From Elusimicrobia bacterium GWA2_62_23 (GTDB lineage Bacteria; Elusimicrobiota; Elusimicrobia; Elusimicrobiales; UBA9959): 64,000 nucleotides of DNA. The notes under the pieces were generated by a model that was not told where the DNA came from, searched no databases, and saw only the letters and a program-made list of their open reading frames with translations. Every line of letters begins with the position of its first letter. Positions within the stretch are counted from its first letter, which is position 1. The position numbers were made by a program, and so were the translations under genes. Location of the stretch: the NCBI GenBank assembly GCA_001799635.1, contig MGTV01000049.1, forward strand, positions 59,353-123,352. Reading direction: 5' to 3'. Below, one piece after another: positions 1 to 9,014 of the stretch.

Positions 1-2206
1 TCACGGTGTCGCTGGGGAAGTCCATGAAGTCCTTGAAGAAGAAGGAGAGCTTCACGTTGGTGAAGTCGCTGTCGGTGTTGTTCTTCACTGAGATGCGGCC
101 CACCGGGTTCTTCTGGTAGAACTTGTAATTGGCGGAGAAGATGTAGCTGAGCTCGGGGGCCAGGATCTCCATCGGGGCCACGTTGCGGTTATCCGCCTCG
201 GCGGCGGGGGCCGCGGCGGGCGCTTCGGGGCCCTTGTAATAGACCTCCGCGGGCGCGGAGAGGCCGCCCTGCACGCCGGTCACGCTCAGGCCGGCCGCGT
301 AGTAGCGGTACTTGGAGTCGGGGGCCGCGGAGAGATCTTCGAAGGCCTTCTCCTTGACGGAACCGACCTCCTTGAGCTCGCCGTCGGCGCCGCGGCGGTA
401 GACCTTGGCGCCGCCCGTCCAGGCGTTGGCCTTGGCCTTCCAGGAAAGCTTCACGCTCTTCTCGCCGGCCTCGGCCTTAAGGTCGAAAGGCTCCTCGGGC
501 AGGTAGCTGATGTCGAAGCCCAGGATGCGCGCGTTCTCCAGGTCGGAGATGTAGATCTTGTCGTTGCGGAACGCCATGTACTGCGGCGCCCACAGCTCGC
601 GTTCGCCGCGCCCCTTGGCGAAGAAAGACGCGGTGAAGGCGCCTTCCGCGTCGAAGATCTTCACGTTGAACGAGCCGCGGTCGAGGATGTAGAAAAAGCC
701 CTTGTCGTCGTAGGTGAGGGAGGCGGGGTCCTGCAGGGCGCCGGAATCGTTCCAGATGCGCAGGAACTTGCCCATAGCGTCGGTCACCACCACCTTCTTC
801 AGGGCGGCGTCGAGGATATAGACGTTCTTGTTCTCGTCGCAGCGCACGGCCACCGGGTTGGCCAGGATGAGGTTACCTATCTCCGGCCCCACCGCGAACA
901 GGAACATCCCGTCCGGGCTGAAGGCCTTCACCTTGCGGTTGCGGGTATCGGCCACATAGATGTTGCCCTTGGAGTTGACGGCCACGGAGGCGGGCCCTTT
1001 GAACTGCCCGTCGGCCGAGCCGCTCTCGCCGAACATGTTGTTGAAGGTGCCGTCCGGGTTGAAGATCTGCACCCTGTCGTTGCCGGTGTCGGCCACGTAG
1101 ATCAGGCCCTTGGAGTCTATGAAGATGCCCTTGGGCGCGCGCACCTGCCCCTGCAGCTTGCCTTCCTGCACCAGGGTCTTCTTGGTGCCGTTGTCTATCA
1201 GGACTATCTGTTTGGCCTCGGGCATGTAGGCCACTATCTTGTTGTCCGGGGTAACGGCGAACACGTCGGCCTTGAAGGCGGCCTTGACGGCCGGGCCCTT
1301 CACGGTAAAGCGGTCCAGCACCGCGGCCGCGGTCAGTTCCGGGCCCGTCTCGGCGCTCTCTATGTTGATCGCCACCACCTTCTTGTTCTCGTCGTCGCAG
1401 AGGTAGAGGGTGCCGGCGTCGTCCAGGGCCAGGTCGCGCAGGCCCTTGAACTCCATCTTGCCTTTGCCCTTGGTGCCGAAGGCCCCTATGGCCTCACCGG
1501 CGTCGGAGACCTCGCGCACCTTGCCTTCCTTGTAATTTATCACGTAGAGGGTGCCGCGCTTGTCGGCCACGGCGCCGTTATTGGCCATGGCGTATTCCTT
1601 CAGCAGCTTGCCGGTCCTGTCGTATTTCTGGAGCAGGGCTTTATCGGGGTCGGAAACGAAGATGTCGCCGGCGCGGTTGAGGGAAATCTTGACGGGGTTC
1701 AGCTTGGTGATACCGTCGGCCTTGGCGGCCGCGAAGCCGTAGAGGTAGATGCCGTCAGCGTTGAACACGTCCACCCGGGAATTGCCGGTATTGGAGACGT
1801 AAAGCCTGTTATCCGGGCCGTAGGCGATGCCCTTGGGGGAATCCAGCTGGCCGGGCGCCGAGCCGTCGCTGGCGAAAGCCCAGAGCAGCTTGCCGTCGCC
1901 GTCGAACACCACTATCCGGGAGTTGCCGGTGTCGGCCACGTAGATGCGGTTGCCGGCCACGGCCAGCGCCTCGGGCCCCTTGAGGGCGCCTTCTATCTTC
2001 TTGACCTGCTTGCCGGCGGCGTCGAAGACGAACACGGCGTTGGCCTTGGAGTCGGCCACGAAGGTCTTCCCCCCGGCTACGGCCACGGCGGCCGGCTTCA
2101 GGAAAGCCTGGCTCAGGAACTGGGTCTTAAATTCTATCTTTTCATACGCGGCGGCGCCGCCGGCCAGCAGGAAAAATACGGCCGTAAAAAGGAAATTGCG
2201 CTTCAT
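1..2206 (-). CDS. secreted NHL-repeat / fibronectin type III protein (3' end outside window)
   Basis: The reading frame is open from an ATG at 2206 to the left edge, about 735 codons without a stop. The first 20 residues (MKRNFLFTAVFFLLAGGAAA) are a signal peptide. What follows is a long series of NHL-type beta-propeller repeats, recognisable by recurring units such as IYVADTGNSRIVVFDGDG and IYVADTRNRKVKAFSPDG. Near residue 570 a fibronectin type III-like module begins (LKAEAGEKSVKLSWKA), followed by an Ala/Pro linker and the start of a further beta-rich domain that is cut off. A strong Shine-Dalgarno (GGGGAGGAAG) sits 4 nt before the ATG. NHL propellers usually bind proteins, carbohydrate or RNA; an extracellular scaffold or adhesin role is inferred. 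It is transcribed divergently from sdhC. Confidence 0.85.
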   Translation of the reverse strand, partial: MKRNFLFTAVFFLLAGGAAAYEKIEFKTQFLSQAFLKPAAVAVAGGKTFVADSKANAVFVFDAAGKQVKKIEGALKGPEALAVAGNRIYVADTGNSRIVVFDGDGKLLWAFASDGSAPGQLDSPKGIAYGPDNRLYVSNTGNSRVDVFNADGIYLYGFAAAKADGITKLNPVKISLNRAGDIFVSDPDKALLQKYDRTGKLLKEYAMANNGAVADKRGTLYVINYKEGKVREVSDAGEAIGAFGTKGKGKMEFKGLRDLALDDAGTLYLCDDENKKVVAINIESAETGPELTAAAVLDRFTVKGPAVKAAFKADVFAVTPDNKIVAYMPEAKQIVLIDNGTKKTLVQEGKLQGQVRAPKGIFIDSKGLIYVADTGNDRVQIFNPDGTFNNMFGESGSADGQFKGPASVAVNSKGNIYVADTRNRKVKAFSPDGMFLFAVGPEIGNLILANPVAVRCDENKNVYILDAALKKVVVTDAMGKFLRIWNDSGALQDPASLTYDDKGFFYILDRGSFNVKIFDAEGAFTASFFAKGRGERELWAPQYMAFRNDKIYISDLENARILGFDISYLPEEPFDLKAEAGEKSVKLSWKAKANAWTGGAKVYRRGADGELKEVGSVKEKAFEDLSAAPDSKYRYYAAGLSVTGVQGGLSAPAEVYYKGPEAPAAAPAAEADNRNVAPMEILAPELSYIFSANYKFYQKNPVGRISVKNNTDSDFTNVKLSFFFKDFMDFPSDTV

Positions 2207-2258
2207 GGTACTTCCTCCCCTTACTTGGACTGTTCGCTTTTATTCTATTAAATTTTAA

Positions 2259-2280
2259 CCCCGCGGAGTATCCGGCGGGG
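2259..2280. promoter_or_regulatory. GC-rich hairpin in the divergent sdhC / NHL-protein intergenic region
   Basis: CCCCGCGGA and TCCGGCGGGG form a short stem with one bulged base in the 193-bp gap between the divergent genes. It is flanked on both sides by AT-rich sequence (AATTTTAA to the left; TATTATATTATCTTATAA to the right) in which candidate -10 boxes for both directions can be seen. It could be an operator or a 5' leader hairpin of the NHL gene. This is a structure seen in the sequence; the function is open. Confidence 0.35.
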
Positions 2281-2399
2281 TATTATATTATCTTATAACG
2301 GCTTAAGAAGATCGCCCTTGCCGCCAGGCCCGTTAATTATTTACGATACCTTCTGTTCCGGAGACCCGGGATCATTGCCGTATTGGAGCGAAACACGTT

Positions 2400-3083
2400 A
2401 TGGATATAACCTTCTTAAAACGCTTTATAACCACCTCTATCGGGAGGAAGGCCGTAATGGCCGCCTCGGGCCTGCTGCTGGGCGGCTTCATGCTGGTCCA
2501 CCTGGCCGAGAACCTGCTGCTTTTCAAAGGCGAGGCCGCCTATAACGGCTGGGTGGACCTGCTGCTGTCCAACCCCGCCACCCCCCTGCTCGAGATCGGG
2601 CTCCTTTTCGTCTTCGTCGCGCACATAATCACCGGAGTGTGGGTGCGCGTGGAGGACTTCCTTAACGCCCCCCGCGGCTACGAGGCCCGTAAATGGCAGG
2701 GCGGCCGTACGGTCGGTTCCGCCACCATGCTCTACACCGCCGCGGCCATCCTGGCCTACCTGGTGTACCACATGCTTACTTTCAGATTCGTAGACCACTC
2801 CATGGGTTTCTACCAGATGGTGACCTCCGCCTTCCGCAGTCCGGTCTTCACGGCGATCTACATCGCCGGCTCCGCGGCCCTGGCGCTGCACCTCAGCCAC
2901 GGCATGCAGAGCGCCTTCCAGACGCTCGGGCTGAACCATCCCAAATACACCCCCCTGATAAAGGCCGGCGGCCTGCTGGTGGCGCTCGCGATGACCGGTT
3001 TCGCGCTGATCTCGCTCTACTACCTGGCCGGGCTGGACCTGAAGGCGGCCGAAGCCGGCGCGCAGATGGTGGTAATAAACTAA
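2400..3083 (+). CDS. sdhC: succinate dehydrogenase/fumarate reductase cytochrome b subunit
   Basis: 227 residues with five hydrophobic segments (about 18-40, 62-82, 110-128, 150-170, 188-210), matching the single-subunit, di-heme membrane anchor of the Bacillus/Wolinella-type enzyme. Histidines that can ligate the two hemes b lie inside the segments: H34 (LVHLAENLL), H75 (FVAHIITGV), H124 (VYHMLTF) and H164/H167 (ALHLSHGMQSAF). It anchors SdhAB to the cytoplasmic membrane and exchanges electrons with (mena)quinone. It is first in a three-gene operon, 21 bp upstream of sdhA. A GGAG lies 11 nt before the ATG. Whether the complex runs as succinate dehydrogenase or fumarate reductase in vivo cannot be read from sequence. 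Confidence 0.93.
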   Translation: MDITFLKRFITTSIGRKAVMAASGLLLGGFMLVHLAENLLLFKGEAAYNGWVDLLLSNPATPLLEIGLLFVFVAHIITGVWVRVEDFLNAPRGYEARKWQGGRTVGSATMLYTAAAILAYLVYHMLTFRFVDHSMGFYQMVTSAFRSPVFTAIYIAGSAALALHLSHGMQSAFQTLGLNHPKYTPLIKAGGLLVALAMTGFALISLYYLAGLDLKAAEAGAQMVVIN

Positions 3084-3104
3084 TTCAAGGATCCTGGAGA
3101 AACT

Positions 3105-5018
3105 ATGAAACTCGACGCCCAGATACCCGCCGGCCCCATAGAGAAGAAGTGGGACAGCCACAAGTTCAACCTCAAGCTGGTCAACCCCAATAACCGCCGC
3201 AAGTACGACATCCTGGTGATCGGCTCCGGCCTGGCCGGCGCCTCCGCCGCCGCCTCCCTCGGCGAACTCGGCTACAACGTGAAGGTCTTCACCATGCACG
3301 ACTCCCCCCGCCGCGCGCATTCCATAGCGGCGCAGGGCGGCATCAACGCGGCCAAGAACTATCCCAACGACGGGGACTCGGTCTGGCGGCTGTTCCACGA
3401 CACCGTGAAGGGCGGCGACTACCGCGCCCGAGAGGCGAACGTCTACCGCCTGGCCCAGATCTCCAACCAGATCATAGACCACTGCGCGGCCATCGGCGTG
3501 CCTTTCGCCCGCGAATACGGCGGCCTGCTCAGCAACCGCTCCTTCGGCGGGGCGCAGCTCAGCCGCACGTTCTACGCCCGCGGCCAGACGGGCCAGCAGC
3601 TGCTGCTGGGCGCCTACTCGGCCATGATGCGCCAGGTGGCCGCCGGCTCCGTTACGGTGTATCCCCGCCGCGAGATGGTGGACATAGTGGTGAAGAACGG
3701 CCGCGCGCGCGGCATTACCGCCCGCAACCTGGTCACCGGCGACCTGGAGGCCTACTCCGGCCACGCGGTGCTGCTGTGCACCGGCGGCTACGCCAACGTG
3801 TTCTACCTCTCCACCAACGCGGCCACCTGCAACGTGTCGGCCGCCTGGGCCGCCTACAAGCGCGGCGCCGGCTTCGCCAACCCCTGCTTCACGCAGATCC
3901 ACCCCACCTGCATCCCGCGCTCGGGCGAGCACCAGAGCAAGCTCACGCTCATGAGCGAGAGCCTGCGCAACGACGGGCGCGTGTGGGTGCCTAAAGCCAG
4001 GGGCGACAAGCGCCCCCCCGCCGAGATCCCCGACGAGGAACGCGACTACTTCTTGGAGCGCCGCTACCCGGCTTTCGGCAACCTGGTGCCGCGCGACATA
4101 GCCAGCCGCGCCGCCAAGCTGGAAGTGGACGCCGGCAAGGGCGTGGGCCCCAACGGCCAGAGCGTCTACCTGGACTTCCGCGACTCCATCAAGCGCAAGG
4201 GCGCCGACAAGATCAAGGCGGAATACGGCAACCTCTTCGACATGTACTACCAGATCACCGATGAGAACGGCTATAAGGCCCCCATGCGCATCTACCCCGC
4301 GCCGCACTACACCATGGGCGGCCTCTGGGTGGATTACAACCTGATGACCACCGTGCCCGGCCTGTTCGCGCTGGGCGAGGCCAACTTCTCGGACCACGGG
4401 GCCAACCGGCTCGGCGCGTCCGCCCTGATGCAGGGCCTGGCCGACGGGTTCTTCATAGCGCCGTCCACGGTGGCCGGCTACCTGGGCGCCCACAAGTTCG
4501 ACCCGGCCTCCACACTGGACAAGGAATTCGCCGATTCCGCCAGGCACATACAGGAGCGGATCAACCGCCTGCTGGCCGTGAAAGGCCAGAAGACGCCCTC
4601 CGAGCTGCACCGCCAGCTGGGCAACGTGATGTGGAACGACGTAGGCATGGCCCGCAACTCCGACACGCTCAAGAAGGCCCTCAAGAAGATCCCCGAGATC
4701 CGCGAGGAGTTCTGGAAGAACGTGGCGGTGGCCGGCGTGGACAAGGACATGAACCAGACGCTGGAAAAGGCCCTGAAGGTGGCCGACTTCCTGGAGTTCG
4801 CGGAGCTGTTCGTGCGCGACGCGCTGGAGCGCAAGGAATCCTGCGGCGGCCACTTCCGCGAGGAGTCCTGCACGCCCGAAGGCGAAGCCAGGCGCGACGA
4901 CGCCAACTACTCGCACGCCGCGGTCTGGGAATACCAGGGCGACGGCAAGGAGGCCCTCCTCAACAAGGAGCCGCTCTCCTTCGAGAACATAAAGATGGCC
5001 GAAAGGAGCTACAAATAA
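3105..5018 (+). CDS. sdhA: succinate dehydrogenase/fumarate reductase flavoprotein subunit
   Basis: 637 residues, full length for the family. The N-terminal dinucleotide-binding motif is [20 protein letters not shown] (35-54). H72 in [14 protein letters not shown] is the residue that carries covalent 8-alpha-histidyl-FAD in characterised homologues. The active-site and FAD region [12 protein letters not shown] and the motif [13 protein letters not shown] are intact. It catalyses succinate/fumarate interconversion on the cytoplasmic face. The stop codon and the sdhB start are one base apart (5018/5020), so translation is probably coupled. An AAGGAGC-type ribosome site for sdhB lies within the end of this gene. 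The length and the partner SdhC fit the Bacteroidetes/delta-proteobacterial 'type B' complex. Confidence 0.96.
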   Translation: MKLDAQIPAGPIEKKWDSHKFNLKLVNPNNRRKYDILVIGSGLAGASAAASLGELGYNVKVFTMHDSPRRAHSIAAQGGINAAKNYPNDGDSVWRLFHDTVKGGDYRAREANVYRLAQISNQIIDHCAAIGVPFAREYGGLLSNRSFGGAQLSRTFYARGQTGQQLLLGAYSAMMRQVAAGSVTVYPRREMVDIVVKNGRARGITARNLVTGDLEAYSGHAVLLCTGGYANVFYLSTNAATCNVSAAWAAYKRGAGFANPCFTQIHPTCIPRSGEHQSKLTLMSESLRNDGRVWVPKARGDKRPPAEIPDEERDYFLERRYPAFGNLVPRDIASRAAKLEVDAGKGVGPNGQSVYLDFRDSIKRKGADKIKAEYGNLFDMYYQITDENGYKAPMRIYPAPHYTMGGLWVDYNLMTTVPGLFALGEANFSDHGANRLGASALMQGLADGFFIAPSTVAGYLGAHKFDPASTLDKEFADSARHIQERINRLLAVKGQKTPSELHRQLGNVMWNDVGMARNSDTLKKALKKIPEIREEFWKNVAVAGVDKDMNQTLEKALKVADFLEFAELFVRDALERKESCGGHFREESCTPEGEARRDDANYSHAAVWEYQGDGKEALLNKEPLSFENIKMAERSYK

Positions 5019-5019
5019 C

Positions 5020-5787
5020 ATGACCAGCTCTAAGAACTTCTCCGTTACCGTGCGCGTCTGGCGGCAGGCCGGCCCGCAGGAACCCGGCAAGATGGTCTCC
5101 TACAGGGTGAAGGACGTGTCCCCGGACATGTCCTTCCTGGAGATGCTGGACATCCTTAACGACGAGCTGATCCGCAAGGGCGGCTCGCCCATAGCTTTCG
5201 AGAGCGACTGCCGCGAGGGCATCTGCGGCTGCTGCGGCCTGGTGGTGAACGGCGACGTGCACGGCCCGGACGAGCATTCCACGGTGTGCCAGCTGCACAT
5301 GCGGCGCTTCCGCGACGGCGACGTGATCACGGTGGAGCCGTGGCGCGTGAAGGCTTTCCCGGTGCTCAAGGACCTGGTGGTGGACCGCTCTCCCCTGGAC
5401 CGCATCATAGCCGCCGGCGGCTTCATTTCGGTGAACACCGGCGCGGCGCCCGACGCCAACGCCATCCCGGTGGATAAGGCCCGGGCCGAAGAGGCCATGG
5501 ACGCGGCGGCCTGCATAGGCTGCGGGGCCTGCGTGGCCTCGTGTCCCAACGGGGCGGCCATGCTGTTCACGGGCGCGAAGATCTCGCAGCTGGCGCTGCT
5601 GCCGCAGGGCGCCCCGGAGCGGGCCGAGCGCGCGCTCAACATGGTGGCCGCGATGGACAAGCAGGGCTTCGGCAACTGCACCAACGAGTACGAGTGCGAG
5701 GCCGTGTGTCCCAAGGAAGTGAAGGTGGCCAACATCGCCCGCATGAACCGCGAGTTCCTGCTGGCCAATCTGTTCTCTAAGAAGTAA
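5020..5787 (+). CDS. sdhB: succinate dehydrogenase/fumarate reductase iron-sulfur subunit
   Basis: 255 residues. The [2Fe-2S] ligands are C64, C69, C72 ([15 protein letters not shown]) and C90. The [4Fe-4S] and [3Fe-4S] ligands fall in [15 protein letters not shown] (C165, C168, C171, C175) and [15 protein letters not shown] (C220, C226, C230). This is the electron wire from FAD to the heme/quinone subunit. All cluster ligands are present, so the enzyme should be functional. The next gene is class I fumarase, separated by a 180-bp gap that is mostly filled by an inverted-repeat element (5811-5948). Confidence 0.96.
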   Translation: MTSSKNFSVTVRVWRQAGPQEPGKMVSYRVKDVSPDMSFLEMLDILNDELIRKGGSPIAFESDCREGICGCCGLVVNGDVHGPDEHSTVCQLHMRRFRDGDVITVEPWRVKAFPVLKDLVVDRSPLDRIIAAGGFISVNTGAAPDANAIPVDKARAEEAMDAAACIGCGACVASCPNGAAMLFTGAKISQLALLPQGAPERAERALNMVAAMDKQGFGNCTNEYECEAVCPKEVKVANIARMNREFLLANLFSKK

Positions 5788-5810
5788 GTCTAGCTAAGGG
5801 ACCGTCAAAG

Positions 5811-5948
5811 GGGGGCCGACGCGGGGGGGAGGCTTAGCAAAACCCCCTCGGAGACCGAGGCTTGCGCAAGCGCCGAGGCCGAGAGCGGGAAGCGCGCGCA
5901 CGGTGTGCGCGACGCCGTTTTTGCGTGCCTCCCCCCCGTGGCGGCCCA
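5811..5948. repeat. 138-bp inverted-repeat element between sdhB and fumarase
   Basis: The left arm around GGGGGGGAGGC (5823-5833) is matched by its reverse complement GCCTCCCCCCC (5928-5938). Pairing continues outward (GGCCGAC / GTGGCGGCC) and inward (GCAAAA / TTTTTGC), giving imperfect arms of roughly 30 bp. Between them are smaller hairpins (CCTCGG...CCGAGG; GCGCGCAC...GTGTGCGC). It ends about 20 bp before the fumarase ATG. A REP/MITE-like element or a structured intercistronic mRNA segment are both possible. Confidence 0.55.
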
Positions 5949-5967
5949 CACGCCCAAGGACTCCTCT

Positions 5968-7605
5968 ATGCCAGAATTCAAGTATTCCGAACTGTTCCAG
6001 CTCGCCAAACGCGACACCAAGTTCCGCCTCGTCTCCAAAGAGGGCGTGGTGGTGCAGCGCGACGGCGGGCGCGAGATACTGGAAGTGGCCCCCGAAGCCC
6101 TGACGCGGCTCGCCCGCGAGGCCGTGCGCGACGTCTCCTTCCTGCTGCGCCGCGCCCACAACGAGCAGGTGGCCGCCGTCTTCGCCGACCCCGGGGCCTC
6201 CGAGAACGACAAGTTCGTGGCCTGGTGCATGCTGGAGAACGCCGCCATCTCGGCCAATTTCGAACTGCCGTTCTGTCAGGACACCGGCACCGCCACCATC
6301 GTCGCAAAAAAAGGCGAGCAGGTGTGGACCCGCGCCGACGACGAGGAACTGCTCTCCAAAGGCGTCTGGGAAGCCTATACCGGGGAGAACCTGCGCTACT
6401 CCCAGACGCTGCCGGTGGACATGTACCGGGAGAAGAACTCCGGCGACAACCTGCCCGCGCAGATAGATATTTACGCCCGGCCCGGCATGACCTACGAGTT
6501 CCTCTTCGTCACCAAAGGCGGCGGCTCGGCCAACAAGACCGCCCTCTTCCAGGAGACCAAGGCTACGCTGACTCCGGAGAAACTCAAGCCCTTCCTGGTG
6601 GAAAAGATGAAAGCCCTCGGCACGGCCGCCTGCCCGCCCTACCATATCGCCTTCGTCATAGGCGGCACCTCGGCGGAAATGTGCCTCAAGACCGTGAAGC
6701 TCGCGAGCACCGGCTACCTGGACGGCCTCCCGGACAGCCCCGGGGATACCGGCCGCGCCTTCCGCGACAAGGCGCTGGAGGCGGAACTGCTGGAGGCGTC
6801 CCGCCACATCGGTTTCGGCGCGCAGTTCGGCGGCAAGTATTTCGCCCACGACGTGCGCGTGGTGCGCCTGCCCCGCCACGGCGCCTCGGCGCCCATCGGC
6901 CTGGGCGTCTCCTGCTCGGCGGACCGCAACGTGCTGGCCCGCATAGACCGCGACGGCCTCTGGCTGGAAGAGCTGGACCGGGCCCCGGGGAACCTGATCC
7001 CCAAAGAGATCCGCGCCAAATTCGCCTCCTGCTCCAGCTGCGTTTCGGTGGACCTCAATAAGCCCATGAAGGAGATCCTCGCGCAGCTTTCCAAACACCC
7101 CATAGGCACGCGCCTTTCCCTGAGCGGCCGCATAGTGGTGGCCCGCGACCTGGCCCACGCCAAATTCAAGGAACTGCTGGACGCCGGCAAGGAACTGCCC
7201 GGGTACCTTAAGAACCACCCGGTTTATTACGCCGGGCCGGCCAAGACCCCCAAGGGCAAGCCATCGGGCTCCTTCGGCCCCACTACCGCAGGCCGCATGG
7301 ATTCCTACGTGGACCTGCTGCAGTCGCGCGGGGCGTCGCTGGTGATGATAGCCAAGGGCAACCGCTCGCAGGCCGTGACCGACGCCTGCGGCAAATACGG
7401 CGGTTTCTACCTGGGCTCGCCCGGCGGCCCTGCCGCCCTGCTGGCCGAGCGAAATATCCGCAAAGTGGAGACCCTGGATTACCCCGAACTCGGCATGGAA
7501 GCCGTCTGGGCCATAGAGGTGGAGGATTTCCCGGCCTTCATCCTGGTGGACAACAAAGGCGGAGATTTCTTCCAGCCAGGGGGACGCTGCACAATAACTC
7601 AATAA
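5968..7605 (+). CDS. fum: class I fumarate hydratase, [4Fe-4S]
   Basis: 545 residues from the ATG at 5968, which has AAGGA about 8 nt upstream; a longer frame from 5905 lacks a ribosome site and starts inside the repeat element. It hydrates fumarate to L-malate. The N-terminal alpha domain carries the three [4Fe-4S] cysteines in [21 protein letters not shown] and [15 protein letters not shown]. The C-terminal beta domain begins near [18 protein letters not shown] and is fused, as in E. coli FumA/B. The location right after sdhCAB makes a succinate-fumarate-malate unit. The last residues (GGRCTITQ) and the stop codon are encoded by the left arm of a dispersed palindromic repeat (7578-7670), so the native C-terminus has probably been replaced. 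Confidence 0.93.
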   Translation: MPEFKYSELFQLAKRDTKFRLVSKEGVVVQRDGGREILEVAPEALTRLAREAVRDVSFLLRRAHNEQVAAVFADPGASENDKFVAWCMLENAAISANFELPFCQDTGTATIVAKKGEQVWTRADDEELLSKGVWEAYTGENLRYSQTLPVDMYREKNSGDNLPAQIDIYARPGMTYEFLFVTKGGGSANKTALFQETKATLTPEKLKPFLVEKMKALGTAACPPYHIAFVIGGTSAEMCLKTVKLASTGYLDGLPDSPGDTGRAFRDKALEAELLEASRHIGFGAQFGGKYFAHDVRVVRLPRHGASAPIGLGVSCSADRNVLARIDRDGLWLEELDRAPGNLIPKEIRAKFASCSSCVSVDLNKPMKEILAQLSKHPIGTRLSLSGRIVVARDLAHAKFKELLDAGKELPGYLKNHPVYYAGPAKTPKGKPSGSFGPTTAGRMDSYVDLLQSRGASLVMIAKGNRSQAVTDACGKYGGFYLGSPGGPAALLAERNIRKVETLDYPELGMEAVWAIEVEDFPAFILVDNKGGDFFQPGGRCTITQ

Positions 7606-7670
7606 CTGCCCCTTTCAAGCAGTAACTTCGCCGCTCAATGGGTTATTGAGTTATTGTGCAGCGTCCCCCT
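7578..7670. repeat. GGGGACG-ended palindromic repeat, copy 1
   Basis: A perfect 29-bp inverted repeat: the left arm 7578-7606 starts AGGGGGACGCTGCAC and the right arm is 7642-7670. A 35-bp spacer separates the arms. The inner half of each arm contains a near-tandem octamer (CAATAACT CAATAAC). Copy 2 at 19206-19296 has the same outer sequence GGGGACG, the same arm length within one base, the same tandem-octamer layout and exactly the same spacer length. It looks like a non-autonomous REP/MITE-type element moved in trans; no transposase gene is in the window. The fumarase stop codon lies in the left arm. Confidence 0.8.
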
Positions 7671-7728
7671 TCAAAATAGGGCTTGTGCGGGGCGGGGTTT
7701 ATTTATATATTCTCATTGTACGTTACAC

Positions 7729-8421
7729 ATGATACGCGGCATACGTTCCTATTCCCTTCTTGCCCTGGCGCTGGCGGCCCTGCTGGCCGCCGGTTGCGAC
7801 ATCCCCATAGGCCCGCCTAAAGACCGCATGTTCAAGGCGGCCAAGAACGGGTACACGCGCAACGTGCGCAAGCTGCTCGATTCCGGCATAGACCCCAACA
7901 TAACCGACCAGGCCGGCTGGACCCCGCTCATGTGGGCCTCCGCCAAGGACAATACGGATATCCTACAGATTCTCCTCGCGCGCGGCGCGCAGATAGACGC
8001 CCGCAACAAGAAGGGCGAGACCGCGCTGCACATGGCCGCCCGCTGGAGCCGCCTGGACACGGTGCGCTTCCTGGTAGCCAACGGCGCCAGGACCGAGGCG
8101 CTGGACCGGCTGGGCTGGCCGCCCCTGATGTGGGCGGCGATGCAGGGCCGCACCGAAATTGTCCGGGCCCTCACCGAAGGCGGCGCCAACCTGGAGTTCC
8201 GAGATTCGAACGGCAACAACGCCCTGATGATGGCCGCTAACCGCGGCAGGATGGAAACCATAAAGGTAATGCTGGAACTGGGCGCGAATCCCTTTAAGGC
8301 CAACAAGGACGGCCAGACCGCCGCCGACATAGCCCAGGCCAGCGGGTACGGGGAAGTCTCCGCCCTGCTGCGCGGCGAACAGCCGCAGAAGCCCGCCGGG
8401 CGCAGAGGAAGGAAGCGATGA
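7729..8421 (+). CDS. ankyrin-repeat lipoprotein
   Basis: 230 residues from the ATG at 7729. The N-terminus (MIRGIRSYSLLALALAALLA) leads into the lipobox LLAAGC, so a lipid-anchored periplasmic protein is expected. The rest is about five ankyrin repeats, with the typical pattern GWTPLMWASAKDN, GETALHMAARW, GWPPLMWAAMQGRTEIV and GNNALMMAANRGR, then a basic tail. A TATATT box lies about 18 nt before the start and there is no clear ribosome site. The stop overlaps the next start (ATGA at 8418-8421), so it is translationally coupled to a prepilin-like gene. That pairing suggests, without proving, a link to the type IV pilus/secretion machinery. Ankyrin repeats mediate protein binding; the partner is unknown. 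Confidence 0.85.
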   Translation: MIRGIRSYSLLALALAALLAAGCDIPIGPPKDRMFKAAKNGYTRNVRKLLDSGIDPNITDQAGWTPLMWASAKDNTDILQILLARGAQIDARNKKGETALHMAARWSRLDTVRFLVANGARTEALDRLGWPPLMWAAMQGRTEIVRALTEGGANLEFRDSNGNNALMMAANRGRMETIKVMLELGANPFKANKDGQTAADIAQASGYGEVSALLRGEQPQKPAGRRGRKR

Positions 8422-8855
8422 ACTACGCCAGGCGCGGTTTTACCCTGCTGGAATTGATGATAATAGTGGCCATTATCGGCATACTGGCGGGTATCGCGGT
8501 TACCCGTTTCGGCGGCGTTATAGACAAAAGCAAGGAGGGCGCCACCCGCGGCGGCCTGACCTCGCTGCGTTCCGCCCTGCAGATCTACTACGGGGATAAC
8601 ACCATTTTCCCCTCCGACGATCTCTCCTCGCTGACCGAGAACAAAAAATACATAGACAACCTGCCGCTGGTAAAGCTGCCCGGCACGAGCCACCCGGAGA
8701 ACCGCCACGTGAGCGTGGGCGCCAGCACCGCGGCGGCCCTGACCGACACCGGCGGCTGGGCCTATGTGAACGACCCCTCTTCCCCCATGTTCGGAACGCT
8801 CCTGATAAACTGCTCCCACCCCGACTCGAAGAACAAGGTCTGGGCCGAGCAGTAA
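8418..8855 (+). CDS. type IV prepilin-like / pseudopilin protein
   Basis: 145 residues with a class III signal: MNYARRG is the leader and cleavage is expected after G7. The mature protein would begin FTLLELMIIVAIIGILAGIA, with the conserved Glu at mature position 5. This N-methylated hydrophobic helix is the hallmark of type IV pilins and type II secretion pseudopilins (GspG-like). The globular part (about 110 residues) contains a tentative pseudopilin-like GWAYVNDPSSPMFG stretch and one cysteine near the C-terminus. No assembly ATPase, prepilin peptidase or secretin gene is in the window, so the machine must be encoded elsewhere. It overlaps the ankyrin lipoprotein gene by 4 nt. Confidence 0.9.
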   Translation: MNYARRGFTLLELMIIVAIIGILAGIAVTRFGGVIDKSKEGATRGGLTSLRSALQIYYGDNTIFPSDDLSSLTENKKYIDNLPLVKLPGTSHPENRHVSVGASTAAALTDTGGWAYVNDPSSPMFGTLLINCSHPDSKNKVWAEQ

Positions 8856-8877
8856 CGCCCATTTTCAATAACCTAAG

Positions 8878-8997
8878 TGGCGAGGGGTGTTGCCCCTCGA
8901 AACCGTTGGGGAAGGGAGGCTCAATCGCGCTAGCGATTGAGGGGAACCGCGCAACGGTTCCCTGCAGTCCGGTTGAGAGGGGTAATACCCCTCGCCA
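8878..8997. repeat. 120-bp multi-hairpin inverted-repeat element upstream of rtcB
   Basis: The outer ends TGGCGAGGGG...CCCCTC (8878-8898) and GAGGGG...CCCCTCGCCA (8977-8997) are reverse complements with two mismatches, and each end is also a hairpin on its own. Inside are two further hairpins: CTCAATCGC/GCGATTGAG (8920-8928/8933-8941, perfect, loop GCTA) and GGAACCG/CGGTTCC (about 8943-8961). The element therefore folds as four stems or one long cruciform. It abuts the start of the RNA ligase gene. It may be an RNA regulatory structure or a mobile repeat. Confidence 0.6.
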
Positions 8998-9014
8998 TGG
9001 TAAGTCCTGAAGCA

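Noticed and set aside
2415..5090. An 891-codon open frame on the minus strand opposite sdhC-sdhA-sdhB
   Set aside because: It is antisense to three genes with intact cofactor motifs; its composition (His/Val/Gly-rich, no domain) is the usual shadow of GC-rich codon bias. Similar long shadows oppose fumarase (5794-7602), Wzc (38491-40035) and the coiled-coil gene (42501-44828).
8937..9014. Upstream TTG start for RtcB
   Set aside because: The extension reads through the four-stem repeat element, has no ribosome site and adds residues not seen at RtcB N-termini.
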